64,000 bases of DNA from Euptelea pleiosperma (taxonomy: Eukaryota > Streptophyta > Magnoliopsida > Ranunculales > Eupteleaceae). The position numbers and the translations under genes were made by a program. This document shows, in pieces, positions 36,313 to 49,429 of this stretch. The notes under the pieces were generated by a model. The model searched no databases. It was not told the origin of the DNA and saw only the letters and a list, made by a program, of their open reading frames with translations. Every line of letters begins with the position of its first letter. Positions within the stretch are counted from its first letter, which is position 1. The DNA lies in assembly GCA_035048495.1 (NCBI GenBank), contig CM068546.1, positions 13,088,435 to 13,152,434 on the forward strand. Direction: 5' to 3'.

Positions 36313-38045
36313 TGCTAGTTGTTTCCTTAAATTCTAGGCCATAAGGATAAGGAATAGAAGAAAACAAACCAAGAATGCAATAATCGATGATTAGGCGAAG
36401 AAATCCACAAGAAAAAATAAAAAATCAAAGGTAATGAGTGGATTCAAGGCAATGGGATCGAATGGGAACGAATGGGAAGGAATAAGAGAGCGAGAATACC
36501 AAAATGCACAAAGAAATGAGACTTAAAAAAGCATTAACTGACATTTAAAATTGTGGGTTCATGTTTGTCCGATCGATACGTGACAAGTCCGATTGATTGG
36601 ACTAGTCTAATCGATCGGCCTTATATGCTCAATCGATCAAGGGCAACAAAATTGAAAGTATTATTTCTTTTAGTTTTTAAACACCCCAAATCTAATTTTT
36701 AAAACCTCAATACTCCCAACAACAAAAATTAGAATCTAAACCCAATGTAATGTAGTATGCAATAAAACAAATAAGTTAAATGCAATGCATTTAGAGTCTC
36801 TATTTGATAATCACTGACAACTATAGTCTCATAAAATTTTTGAATATCTAAATGATTCAAGAGTTAATCATAAGTATGCAATTCTAGACCATTTGTCAGT
36901 TAAGCCAGATGTACTAGTTCACTTTTGAGAAGTTATTCAATGGTTTTTCCTTGTGTAATTATGATTTGACTAGACACTAAACGAGGAACAAGGTAGGATC
37001 TGTAGTCAAAACTGCATATTCGTTCATGAATTATGGATGTATCCAATATCAAGTAATGAAGTCCTCATTAGAGTCTATAGGTTCTCACTTTTCTCTTATA
37101 ATGAATTACTTTTCTAGCAAATATGGTTGTTTTTCTTCATGAATGTTTTTCAGTTCTCATCTTTTAACACGGGCTAATTTTTTGCATGTTATTAGTGGTA
37201 GCTTTTACTCTTGGTTAGTATGGTATTTTCTGCAGGAATAGAGTAACAAATATCTTTATTCAAATGGGGCCATACAAAATTACTATTTCCACTTGAGGTA
37301 GCTTTTTCTAGAAGAACTCTTTCACTCAAAGAGGACATAGTCAACTCAAATTTATGATATATGATTTAAAAGTCAACTACGACGGGGACACTATTAATTT
37401 GAAATCATGTCAAGTATAGGTAATAGTCCTCATCCCTGAAATATCACTAACTTAATTCCATCTATCTAGCCTAATCCTAACCAGTGTCAATCAGTGTGCA
37501 TGTGATAAGTCCAAATCAAAATTATGAATATTTTTACTAACTGAAAATAGTATAGATGACAAATCATTAAAATATTCTAGAATGTTATATAGTGATTTAG
37601 TTTTAATCTACCATTTTCTAGAGTCAATGCCAATCAATCAAGTCTCATGAATGTAATGCATAACTCAAAAACACCTAATAAGATATAAAGAGTTTGTTTT
37701 TCAATTTTTTTAATTTTTTGGGGTTTTTGATTATGGGAAATAAAAAACAATGCATGAAAGTAAATGAACTAAATTAACAAATACAAAAATAGGAATAAAA
37801 CAAAAATCCTAAGCTACGTATAAAAAAATCATATAAGATATAGAAATCAAGAATAGGAGTAATGATACAAAGAGTAACCATCGATCAAGCGCAAGGCACA
37901 GAGAGAGGAATTCCACTTGAGAATTATACGAGGAGGAATTAAACAAAATAGAACAAGAGTTTCTTCACATTAAGTGCCCTTGAGTTTCATAAGTCTAAAA
38001 ATTTCACAACTCAAGGCATTTAACTTTTGATAAAAGACTCACATA
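36313..38045 (-). other. Interior of minus-strand LTR element, no gene seen
   Basis: AT-rich sequence between the inserted gag-only element and the gag remnant. It has a cluster of GATCGATCGG-like motifs (36565-36650) that also occur in the LTR at 40680-40930. No reading frame of note. Confidence 0.45.
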
Positions 38046-39330
38046 TTATGGAGTAGATTTCATTAGCTTCCAATATGTTTGTTCTTGGAAGTAGTTGGAG
38101 TCTATCCTTTTTTGGAAGTAGTTGTTACTTAGGTGACCTTTGACTCTACAAGAATCATAAACAGGCACATGCATAAATGGTCTAGGTTCGTCAACTTGAG
38201 GGATGGGATGAACTTTAGCTTCCACAAACTTGGTTCTAGAAGATGACAGGGTGCTAGTAGAATGCACATAACCTAATCCCTATTTGTTTCCATCTCTTTT
38301 TCTCATACACATGATTTTGTCACGCTTTTCTATGCTCTTAGAGAAATAAGGTATCTCTCTTAAGGTTAGTACATTGGTTCTTAAAAGATTTCTTAGCATC
38401 CAGTAAGTTTGGAACTCACATTCTAGAAACTTATTTCTATCAAGAAGAGATTTCTTCTCTTTCTCTTGTTGACCAACTATATTAATAACTCTTCGTTCTT
38501 TTAGTCTAAAGGTTGTATTCTCAGAGTCCAAGGTATTAACTCTATCAATTAAGTTCTTGTTAGTCTTTGTCAGTCGGTAGGTTTCTTTGTACAACTCCGA
38601 TAAGCTTCACCATGCATAGTAGCCCTCATCATCACTGTCAGAGTCATCATGACTCTTCCCAGTGAAATCCTCCATACCATCTCTAGAAGAGACATCAGGA
38701 CTAGATATGTGGCAATGAATATTGTTGTGAACTTACCAACTCTTTCACTTTCACCACAGTCACTTGAGTTCTCAGACTCTGATTCCTAAACATCCATAAA
38801 GGTGTTCATAGCCTTAGTCTTTCTCTTAATATCTCTATTGGAAGAGTCGTTCACAAAGTAACCATAACCACGACACTTGAAGCACTAAACATCATCAAAC
38901 TTTAAGCCTTTGGCCTCTCAGTTTTCTGAAACCTCTCATGGGGTTTTGGCCTCTCTTGTGACCTTTGACTAGGTATGGGAAAAAAAATTCAGTTGGGGTG
39001 AAAGAACTTAAATTTCTTAATGAAGAGAGCAAAATCCTCATCACATTCGTTAGTTTCATATTCAGACTCTGCTACCTCAACTTTAGAAGTTTTTAAGGCA
39101 ATACCCTAAGGCTTATTAGGTTGTGTCAAATTGAGCTCAAAGGTCTGAATCGATCTTGAAGGAATCAATATCCTTGCACTCCTCAATCGCGGTGACTTTA
39201 GCTTAAAATAGACATTGTGAACTCTGCCCACAATTTGGGTGAGAGGATTCCTGAATCTAAAATAGTCAAGAAACTTAGTGAAAGTCTCATTCACATCCAT
39301 TTTGATGGATTTGAATCTAGTGGTCAACAT
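38046..39330 (-). pseudogene. Decayed UBN2-type gag of a minus-strand LTR element
   Basis: Minus-strand frames in order. The first, 39330-39106, has LTTRFKSIKMDVNETFTKF, the pattern of UBN2-type gag polyproteins of plant Copia-related elements. The second, 38594-38280, is a coiled-coil-like Lys/Glu-rich stretch. The third, 38267-38046, contains a damaged zinc knuckle, CRVKGHLSNNYF, in which the last Cys is lost. Stops and frameshifts separate the parts. It lies downstream of the primer-binding site at 39753-39763. Non-functional. Confidence 0.6.
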
Positions 39331-39752
39331 CTTGAGTTTTGAGATCTTGACTACGAAAGTACTTTCATGGGTGTCCTATGCCACCTTTGCTATCTCGCAC
39401 GTTGAAATTCTGCGGAATTCATTCTTATCGATAGAATTAAATATGTCATTAAGACTTTTGCTATTATTACAACAACATGCATTTAGGTCTTCCTTGGTCC
39501 ATTCAGCCTCAGGTATAGGATCCTTAGCCATTTTAACTATATTTTGTCAAGGAGCCCAACTTCTAACCCCAGTCAAAAACTCGTTCATTTATGGATTTGA
39601 GGAATGTCCTTATTTTAGCTTTACAATATGTGTAGTCTTCGCCATCGAACAACAAAGGTTTGGACGTGTTACCTCCCTCTTTCTACATTTTGTTAGATAG
39701 GAAACATGAGCAGAATCTCACTTAGGTAGTTAGACCTAACAAAATGACCTTT

Positions 39753-39763
39753 CTCTGATACCA
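39753..39763 (-). other. Primer-binding site
   Basis: TGGTATCAGAG on the minus strand, complementary to initiator tRNA-Met. It sits between the gag remnant and the upstream LTR, so it defines a minus-strand LTR retroelement. Confidence 0.75.
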
Positions 39764-39764
39764 A

Positions 39765-41249
39765 TTGAAAAATTCCAATATTTTGAAGATGCAAACCTAG
39801 AGTGGGGTGAAGAAGTTATTTAAAAAATTAAATCTAAATGTGCAACATAAACACTTTTTACTAGTCTAGTCCAAGGTACTTTATCACATACATACAATCC
39901 TAGATATGACTAAGTTTATTAGAGTGATTAATCTAATCGACTCAGAACAAATATATCTAAATATGATTTTTTTAGCTTAGTCCAAAAATAATAGCGGAAA
40001 AACACAATCATGAATACACGATTTTACGTGGAAATCCATCACTGAAAAACTATGGGACCACATCCAAACATAAAATGATCAACTATGCAAAGTTAACAAA
40101 TACAAAAGTTACTCACGCAAAATATTTCTCACAAATTTCAACTTGAATCCCTCAAGTCCATTGTTGTTGCTTTCCGCTCCTTCTTGTATTACCACGCACC
40201 AATCCACAAACGTCCTTGCATGATCACAAGATCACGAACTTTAGTTTGTTCCAACCACGAACCTAGCTACTAGAGAATCAGTCTAGCCCCGTACTCCTCC
40301 TTAAATCCGGTCTATATATTGCATCATTTTGGTCTATCTCCAAATCGCACACACTCGAACGAATCGAGTCAATAGAACCAATAAGGTTTCTAGGTCATAC
40401 TAAGAACAAATAATAATGGATCAATGGTGTTCTTAGGAGATTAACCTTGGTGAATACATAATAGAGAACAAACCTCAAGCTTTGATCATCAATGGAAGTT
40501 TTCTTGTGTTTCATTTGAGATTCTTGGGGCTTCTAAAAGATTTAGAGTCTTAGAGTGTGTTAGAGTGTATTTGGTTTTCACCTACATACATTCAATATCT
40601 AGTAGAAATGAATCCCTGACGAGTTGGTCAAGTATTTGTTCGAAAGAGGAAACATAATGAACTTTCACATATCTTCCTCATGTGGTTCGATCAATTGGGC
40701 ACTAGGTCCGATCGACCGGCCTTATCTGATTGATCATCCTCTGTGTATGATCGATTATTGGAGGCTAATTAGAGAGCCTAAAAATTTTTCTGATCGATAT
40801 GGCTAGAGCTTTGATTTTCATTATTTTTGTATCTGATTGGTGCAAAAAATGGTTTCCGATTGACTAGAGCCAAAACAATTTTGAGCAGAATATTTTACAA
40901 ATCTAATTGATTGGGTTTCAAATCCGATCGACCATAAGACAAAATTAGCATAATCCCTCAGAGTTCCTTATCAAACTCAACCACAAACTCAAATATACTT
41001 AGCTAAAGATTAATTAAGGTTTATCCCCTAGATTCTAAGGTCTCTAAGTCACTTACCAACCTAATAGTGTGATCGGATGAAGATTTCAATCTTCATATGT
41101 ATCTTACTTCCTTCTAGCAGTCTTCAGGCGATTCTTGACTGATGAACCCATACAAATACTCTCCCTAACTACCCACACACTAGGATGGTTACATATACAT
41201 GTTTTGTCTACGAGATTAGCCGACACTAAGAATCTGAACCTTTCTTACA
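39765..41249 (-). repeat. 5' LTR of the minus-strand element, about 1.5 kb
   Basis: It starts TGTAAGAAAGGTTCAGATTC at 41249 and ends next to the primer-binding site. The start matches the sequence after the polypurine tract at 24702. It contains several GATCGATCGG-like motifs at 40680-40930. The full second LTR is not present, so the ends are inferred. Confidence 0.6.
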
Positions 41250-41254
41250 AATGA

Positions 41255-42844
41255 AATTTGCTAATCTTCTAATAATGGACTTTACAGAGTAGTCATCGAG
41301 CAACTGTCAACTACACTTATGAAGTGTAGTGGCGAAATCTACTTTAGGAATGGCGTAAATCGCGTGCCTTAGCCTCGTTTTAAAATGATAAGTTCATCTA
41401 ACCTCTATTTACAATTTCTGTTCTGGATTGTTCACCTACTGGAGTTCTACATTTCAGGTACTTCTATGTTCTATAGTTTTTTCTTAGTCAATATATATTA
41501 CAACAACGTTCTTCATGTTTCTTTTTTTTAGTTTTATTCTTGTTCACTGATACATAAGCCAGGAACATCTGTGATAATAGTTTCATCTAGTTTTACCCAG
41601 AAAATGAAATTTTCTCCTTCCCAAGTCTTGAGTATGGGTGTAGAGCTTCAATATTCAGACTCTACACTTTGACTATATCCCCCATCTTTCTGAAGTAGCC
41701 ACCGATCTTCGATCTGGCAATAGTAGGTACTTAACACCTTCCTACCCTGTAACCAGATTGCCTAACCGAATCTTGTAGACCTTATTTTCCTATCTTTTGG
41801 TGAGTTACTAGAAAGCAAAGAAAAGAGAGTTTTCAATGAAGTTAACTTCGTGTTCTCAAATTCCCATTTCAACAATCCTGGTGGCGACTTAAAAAATCAA
41901 CAAAAACCTAAAAGTCTCGCAAAAGGACCATTAGGAAGACAAACGAATTGGATAGTCCTGGTTCATTGTTCTCAAAAAGTGATAATGGAAAGACATCCTG
42001 AGGAACTAATCACCTTTTTATCATCTCTTTCCCACAATGTTTTGATAATGGATGTGTCATATCAACATTTCTAATCTCCCACCACGTCTGAAGGGAAGTA
42101 GGTTCAGCAGCAATGTTGGCACGTACAAGTCTGCAGGCTAGTCCGGCATCTCGATCAACCATGAAGCATGTCTCATTAGTTATCTCCTCATATAGTACCT
42201 CTTTCCAAGCCTTTTCAAAGTTAAATTCTCTCAACTGATGGATGTTGAGATACAAATGTAAAGATGAAAAGCTACCAAACTGTTCATCAACTATAGTAAT
42301 AAGATCCATATCTAAGCCATAAATTAGGAGATACAACAATATTTAATATCAAGACGCATATTTCTCCATACTTCTTCAAGGCTAAGGAGTACATGTAATA
42401 TCTTATTCATATAGGGAATCTATTTGTCACCTCATTTTTGTGGCTTATGTGTAGCTTGAGTGACCCATTGGTTCTAGTCAAATGTGCATAATTTTCAACT
42501 TCTGCTGCTCTCATGATAATGCTAGGATGTTTGAGAGATATGCAGCAAGATTTATCTCTCACCACTCAACAAGACAATATCCAAAAAAGCAAAGTTATTC
42601 CAAATTCATCTAGTTTTCATATAACAAATGATACAAAAATTCCTGCAATTTCGAACATAAAAGAAATGGGCAAAGCCTGCTTCTCATACATAGCTTAAGC
42701 CTCTTTTAACTCAATGCTACTCCCAACGAAAATATAATTCTTACAACGGAACATGTATGTAAGATATCAAGAGGAGGGGAGCCATGAATGGTATAGAACC
42801 AAATTTAAATATACTCTTCATGATCACAGGACAAGATGGACATT
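41255..42844. other. Spacer with one unrecognised open frame
   Basis: Region between the LTR element and the kinase stop codon. A minus-strand frame at 42339-42010 (109 residues) contains HLYLNIHQLREFNFEKAWKE and AGLACRLVRANIAAE. It looks protein-like but I cannot assign it. Part of 42700-42844 is probably kinase 3' UTR. Confidence 0.35.
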
Positions 42845-45800
42845 TTAAAATGAAGAACAACTTCCACCCTGAGATCTCCTGTTGTTTTCTTCCCTTGAAT
42901 TATAACCCCATTCTATGGCCTCAGCAACAGCTCGTTGGCGTTCCTCCACACTGTCTTCTTCTTGCCTTTCTTCATCATCACTTGACATTTTGTCCTCAGT
43001 AGGTGATGCTTCAGTAGTCCCCTCACCTGGAGGAACCACCGCAAGGAAACTAAGGGCAATGACAACATCGCAAATCAAAGGACGAGCTGTTGCTTCCTCT
43101 TGAAGACACATTGCAGCTACAGCAACTGCTTGATTCAAGCCTCTTATGGGGAAGTCCCCTTGAAGAAGTGGATCAGCCATCTCTGGAAACCTTGTAGGGT
43201 TCTTGAAAATGGGTTGTGCCTGTTCAACAAATAAGACCACACAACAGTAAAGTACAATATTAAAGAAGGAAGAGAAGGAATGCTCTGAAATTAAGATCCA
43301 ACAGAACTTCAAAATTATCTACGCCGTGATTATGCTCATGCCCTACATCTTCTTTAAGAAATTATGAGATCCATATACCCATCCTAACCGAATGAATGAA
43401 GGACATATTAGATTCTTTAAAGAGAACAAAGCTTCCTAGAATAAGAAAAGATCGTTAAGATCGAATAGCCTAAGTACTAACTCGAGACAACAAACTTAAT
43501 TCCCACAATGAAATAAATTTCTGTAACCTAGGCATGGATGTATTGCTGGTTTAAGACAGTAACATAGATCAACCCTGGAAACCAGGCTTGCTACATGTTC
43601 ATAAAATTTATCTGATAACATTATGAGGGTCTAATATTAGTTCATTAATAATATAGGAATTTATGAATAAGTAAACACCATAGAGATACATTGGCATTTC
43701 ATAACAGTACCAATTACCAGAAAAACACTCTGGTGTTTTAATTCACAAAGGTGCAACTCAACAACAATAATCAACATTCAACAAGGCCTTATCCAACCAT
43801 TTGCGACACAAATATTGCTCCACCATTCCACTATATTGAAGTCATATCTTCTTTTATATTTCCATAGTGATACAAATCTCAGTTAAATATTAATGCTCAA
43901 ACTCCTAAAGTATCAATGGAAAGCAGGTATAGGAACTCCACTTGCATGACTAGTTGAAGAAAGGCGTTAATGGCAAATACAAACAACCTTTATGGTTTGA
44001 TAAATACTATGGAGATGCTACTGTAACTTCTGACAGAAAATGAACCTTGACAATCTAAACCTGCCAAGGAACATAACCATCCCCTTATATGGAATACTTT
44101 CATATTTAGAGTACCCATTGATTGTATTTAGCGGTTAATTCATGAAAAATGAAACTGCAACAAGGCATATTTTTGTGAAAAAATGATGGGAAAGACAGAA
44201 AGAAAGACAAAGATGGAAAATTACCCAAGAAACTAGATTTTGCTCCTCGGTTGGCCTTGTGGTGTCAATGGCTCTTCGCCCTGTGATTAGCTCCAGTAAA
44301 ACGACTCCAAAACTATATACATCCGACTTCAGAGTCAGCTGACCTGTTCTTGCATATTCTGGGGCACAGTACCCATATGTTCCCATTACCCTCGATGATA
44401 CATGTGTCTTATCCCCAACTGGTCCAAGCTTGGCAAGCCCAAAATCTGAAAGTTTAGGATTAAATTCTTCATCCAGCAAGATGTTGGATGACTTCAGGTC
44501 TCGATAGATAACAGGAGGGTTGGCCTTATCATGCAGATACTCCAGACCTTTAGCGGCACCTGTAGCTATTTTCATTCTTGTAAACCAGTCTAATGGCTTT
44601 TGGTCTGAGAGAATATCTGCAAAATTAATGTGGTGTGTGATGTACTTCTTCAGTTATGATCAATTGATCAATGCCATCAATATGCTTAATCTATGTCAAT
44701 TCTTTGTTACAAGGAATAAACAGATTATTGCTTAATTTATGTCAGTTATCTTGGACAAATAGATACAAAATGAAAGATGCGAATATAGTAGTACCAAGCA
44801 GATGATCTTCTAGAGATCCCAATGACATGTACTCATACACCAAAAGCCTCTGATCTCCATCGGCACAATACCCGATCAGATTGACAAGATTTTGATGGTG
44901 AAGGAGACTCAGCATCAAAACCTCCACAAGAAACTCTCTGTTTCCTTGTAAGCCATTCCTGTCAAGTTGCTTAACAGCCACAATCTGATAATGAAACAAA
45001 ATCAGTGCTAAAATCAATCAATAGAATAGATAGCATGTCACAGTTATAATTTACCTGGCCACTATTCTCAAGGCGCCCCTTATATACTCTTCCAAATCCT
45101 CCTTCACCCAATAGACATTCTTGCCGGAAATTCTTGGTTGCTGAGGCTAGCTCACGGAAAGTGAATGTTTGTGCCGCAATATTTCCATTACTAGCATTGT
45201 TGTTGGCAACTTTTTTATTTGTGAGTTCAGCTGAGTTCCTTGATTTAGGATTCTCTACAAACAAAGAATGGATCATTAAGTGCCCCTCAACAAGAAAGAC
45301 AGAATTAAATATCTTACTAAACAGAGATTAACAAAGTTCACTGATTTTCAGTTCACATCAGTTTGAGTTCAGATCATAATTACATCCAATGAAGGTCAAA
45401 ATGAAGACATTGTTTCTGTTTTGATTTTTCTAATAATTAAATTTTTTCTTCATCCATCCACATCACTTAAATGGAAACTGGGCCTAATCTTCCCTTCCAA
45501 ATAAGAGTTATCATCATCACTGGCCATGAAAACCCATTAAAACAAGCAGGTCACACTAAGGTTATAGGAGGAGAAAGGTGGAGATTTTCCCAGAGAAACA
45601 CAACATTCATAATTTTTTGTTGAATTTCGCTTATTAATTGTTATTCCAAGCTACCCCAAATTGTCAAGAATTTCAAAAAGAAAAGGGGTGTTTGAAAATT
45701 TAAAAGATCGTCATTGGAAAACAAAGGGTCAGGGTCGTGTAACACTACGTCAGCCACAAACTTCAAAATGCGTACGTTTACCCGAATTTGGGTACATCTC

Positions 45801-46571
45801 ATACTACGTGGTTAATGGTACCGTCGACCAGACATTTTGCCCATTACCTGGATGGACAAACATAACTTTGGGTTCCTGATACAGTTAATACAGATACAGA
45901 CACTGGTACAAGAATGTGTGTGGAACTGAGAGGATCTGTTCAGATGCATTCTATGAAAGAATATGTCCAAGGTCAATGCTGGAGTTTAGTGATTATTCCA
46001 ACCCTCATAAGTCTGCATTTTAAGGAAATTTTGTTACGACATCCATCCTCTATGAGATCAGATGAGCAAGTCCTTATATTATGAATGTTTGGGTCAAATT
46101 GAGATATTTCAAGAAGTAAAAAAGGAAAGATTTCGTGATTTGTAAGGATTTTAATAATAAAGTTCTAGCCCCTACCTCTATATTGTTTTTTCAATTTTAT
46201 TGAGTTCTTATATGGAATCGACAGAGAAAGTTTCTACGGATAATCATTTAATTGATGGACTCTTAATGGGGTAAGTGAGCAAAACCTGATCCAAATAAAC
46301 ATTAAGAATAATGAGAGAAAAGTCAGTGGAAATGGAAGGCAAAATACATAAATATGCTTATCCATGAACAGAATATATGATTTTATGGTGATCACAATGC
46401 GAAGATCCCCTGTAAGTGTATACAAGCTAAGGAAAACGAATATTTACCAGGCGGAGGTGTTGGTGGCTTGAATTCTATATAAGGAGCCGCTGACAACCGC
46501 TGCTTTCTGCTATTAGCAATGCCCTTTGATGCTTTCTTTTCATGGGATGTGAAACACGGAAAGCAACTCAT
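42845..46571 (-). CDS. Receptor-like cytoplasmic kinase, class VII (PBL type), 5 exons
   Basis: Exons on the minus strand are 46571-46448, 45254-45055, 44984-44795, 44616-44225 and 43219-42845. All borders are GT-AG, and the joined frame is 426 residues. The N-terminus MSCFPCF has Cys3 and Cys6 for likely S-palmitoylation but no Gly2, so no myristoylation is expected. A Ser/Asn-rich linker leads to [17 protein letters not shown], typical of this class. Kinase motifs are all present: glycine loop [17 protein letters not shown] lysine, catalytic [11 protein letters not shown] (RD type), DFGLAKLG, and activation segment [19 protein letters not shown]. The acidic C-terminal tail ends [10 protein letters not shown]...GGSCSSF. 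Class VII members relay signals from immune and developmental receptor kinases at the plasma membrane. Closest by eye are PBL27/PBL5-like proteins; which one is not decidable here. The gene looks intact. Confidence 0.95.
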
Positions 46572-47383
46572 GTCTTGAGAACCCTTTCAAGAAACACAAA
46601 ATTCTTCTTGAACCCCACAAATTCCCAATTCACCGAAAGCCAGAAATTGAAATTCAGTCACATGAAACTTTAGAAACTCACAACAATCTGTATGAACGAT
46701 TCAAAAAATTAATTTCTTCACCTTCACTTCAGTTAATAGATAATGAAAACAAAGGGATGCCGATTGGGCCTCCGAAACTCCGATAACCCCGGATTTTATG
46801 GACAACCCAAATCAAAATTTCATCCGGAAGGATTAAAATACCAGACCAACCAGGACCCAGATGTTGAAACCACCATGAGAGTCCATAGATTCGATAATAG
46901 AAGTCGTAATTCACCAAACAACGCGAGAAAGAGAAAACATGAAAGCAGAGACCGCCAAGAAAACTGAAAGATCTCTGTGATTTAGGATCAGAAGTCATAA
47001 TCAGAGATAGCCATGTTTGTGATGGAAAAGAAGGAGAAAAAAATGGTGGGTGTCTGTGTCCTTCAAATCCCGGAGAAAAAGGGGGAGAGATGTGAGCATG
47101 TTGAAGGTGTTTAAGGTGAGAGGAGAGGAAACGTGGATCCAACATCCTTGGTTGTCCAGGCTGTGTGAGATTTTAAACCGAGGAATATGGAGAAAGAGAG
47201 AGAAGAGAAAGGAGAGGTCACGATCGCCAGAATAATCTTGACGGTTACAATGAGGTATCCCACGACACAGTTTTTAAAAAACCGTTATTAACGTTAAGGG
47301 TGACGACTACACTTTGTTCTCTCAACCTAACCCGAGCGGGGAGCGGGAGCATGGGATGGGAGTGCCGTATACAATATTCGAAA
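46572..47383 (-). promoter_or_regulatory. Upstream region of the kinase gene
   Basis: Probable 5' UTR and proximal promoter. The first 500 bases upstream contain GA/CT-rich stretches (near 47080-47220) typical of plant leaders. No convincing TATA box was found. Open frames here show no protein motif. Confidence 0.3.
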
Positions 47384-47448
47384 GGTCGGGCTCAGGAGCC
47401 AACAGGGATAGAAAAAAAAAAAAAAAAAGGGGTCCTAGGAGCCTGAGC
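47384..47448. mobile_element. 65-bp insertion with 10-bp direct repeats
   Basis: The 10-mer ATATTCGAAA lies on both sides (47374-47383 and 47449-47458). Between them, GGTCGGGCTCAGGAGCC is imperfectly inverted as GGTCCTAGGAGCCTGAGC, with a run of about 17 A in between. It resembles a very small terminal-repeat element. Its ends resemble those of the element at 49430-49651. Confidence 0.5.
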
Positions 47449-48089
47449 ATATTCGAAAATATCTTACCGTTTGGAGAGCCTCCAATCCAGCGTGTTATCT
47501 ACTCTAATATATAATGAACGATCTCCTTGGAGGGTTGTCAACATTTTTTTTTTTCCAAATACAGTTGTATATTTTAATTTCTACTGTACCGTTAGCATTT
47601 CCAAACCGTAACGGGAAATTTCTCAAATAAGTAATAAAATTGTCGTTTATGATCAGAATATAACGTTTTTGAAATCTGCACACAAGCACCGATTTTTGGC
47701 AAAACTCAAAAATTTACATGCAAAAGGCACTGACAACGGCATAGGTCTTTCCTAATAAAACTTGATTTTGGAGGCTTAAAATAAATTGTCCGATTGCAAA
47801 TGGTAACATTGAATGACTAAGAGATGAGAAAATCATCGTTTGTCCTCTGTGAACACATCTACACATCGTACGAGTAAACTTTAATAATGATTACGTACAT
47901 TGCGAGACCTTATTGGTAGTCACGGTCTTCAATGACAGCCCATCATCAAAGGTTTAGTCCATCAAAACAATCTCATCCCTATCATTTTTCCCTCCCAAAC
48001 TTTTTCACTTTTAAATCTTCTCTATGAAAACGATCTATACAACTTGGATGAACAGTAACCTTACAACGAGAACATGCACGGGATACACT

Positions 48090-48575
48090 TTCTTGTCATC
48101 ATTTTTTATTCCTTGTCATTGGTTTGTCATGTCTTGGTTTACACTTCTTTATCATCGATTTGATCTTCTTTATCATTGAGTTGCCCATGCTTCTTATTGG
48201 TTTGCTCTTTATTGTCATCGGTTTGCAGTTCCATGTTATCATTTTTTTCATTCCTTGTCATCGGTTTGTACTTCTTTGTCATCGTTGTAAACTTCCTTGT
48301 GATTGAGTTGCACGTGCTTGTCATCGGTTTGCACTTGTTATTTGCTTGTCCTTCTTTGTCATCGGTTTACACTTTCTTGTCATTATTTTGATCTTTCTTG
48401 TCATCGGTTTGTCCGTACTTGTCATCGATTTGCTCTTTTGATCGTAACCACAGATCTTGATCATTATTTGAGTGGAGTGGCCCATCAACACTCATCGGTT
48501 TGCACTTCCTTATTATCATTCTAATCTTTCTTGTCATCGGTTTGTCCGTGCTTATCATCGATTTGCTCTTTTGAT
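48090..48575. repeat. Degenerate minisatellite
   Basis: About 20 imperfect units of roughly 20-25 bases built on TTGTCATCGGTTTGCACTTC. A longer duplicated piece lies within it, starting near 48430 and near 48565 (TTGATCATTATTTGAGTGGA in each). Frames on either strand encode repetitive peptides (DDK- or VIGL-rich) and are not considered genes. Confidence 0.65.
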
Positions 48576-49429
48576 TGTAGCCGCAGATCTTGATCATTAT
48601 TTGAGTGGAGTAGCCCATTAATACTGACCATATGATATTTAACCTATCTCTCTTGGTAGACCTAAATACTAAGATTTGACTTATCAATTGGATTAGAGCT
48701 TTTCTCATGGGTTGTATTCTTAATCGTTAAAGTGACACATTATTTACTCTTTCTTTATCTTCCATTACCCCATCGTAGAGACTTATAAGATCTAAACTTT
48801 TATCTGAATCCATCAGAAAAAAAAAAAGATGGACTGAGTTCCTTCGATTTCTTTCTATTTTACAATATTCACGTAATGGGAAGCTTCGACGGAGACGAAG
48901 AAGACGAAAAAACAAAAAGATATAAGAAAGAAGGAAGAAATGTTGGAGAAGAAGTGGATTGCATAAAAAGAAGAGAAGAAAGATGATAGCAGTTTCGTAG
49001 TTGAGAAGTAAAGAGAGAGAGAGAGCATGATTTGAGGTTCTGATGGGGATGGAAAATTTCTCAAATAGCTAATGATTTGATTAATATTGTACTTGCATGA
49101 CAAAAGACAAGTTTTGACAATAATAGTAAAATTATCCAAAAATGAGCCCAAATTGTTGTTCTGGCCATTTTGAAAAGTAATTGACATTCTAATCATAAAC
49201 GGCATTTTTTTAATTATTTAAAAATTTTCCCTAATTTAATTGCAAATCCTTGTCTACAAAATTAACCAATCATAAAGTGGACTTTACAGCCCTTTTCAGA
49301 GTCTTTTCTCTCTATTTAGTAAAATGTTGTTTCCATTTATTTTTTTCTCGGCAACTATTTTCTTTTGTTAAAGTTAGAAATGTTTCTCTCATTTGAGAAA
49401 AACTCTCACTCCTAAAGGTATTTTTTTAT

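Noticed and set aside
48124..48524. Hydrophobic repeat proteins or DDK-repeat proteins on either strand
   Set aside because: Translations of the minisatellite in different frames; the repeat period and many substitutions argue against selection for protein.
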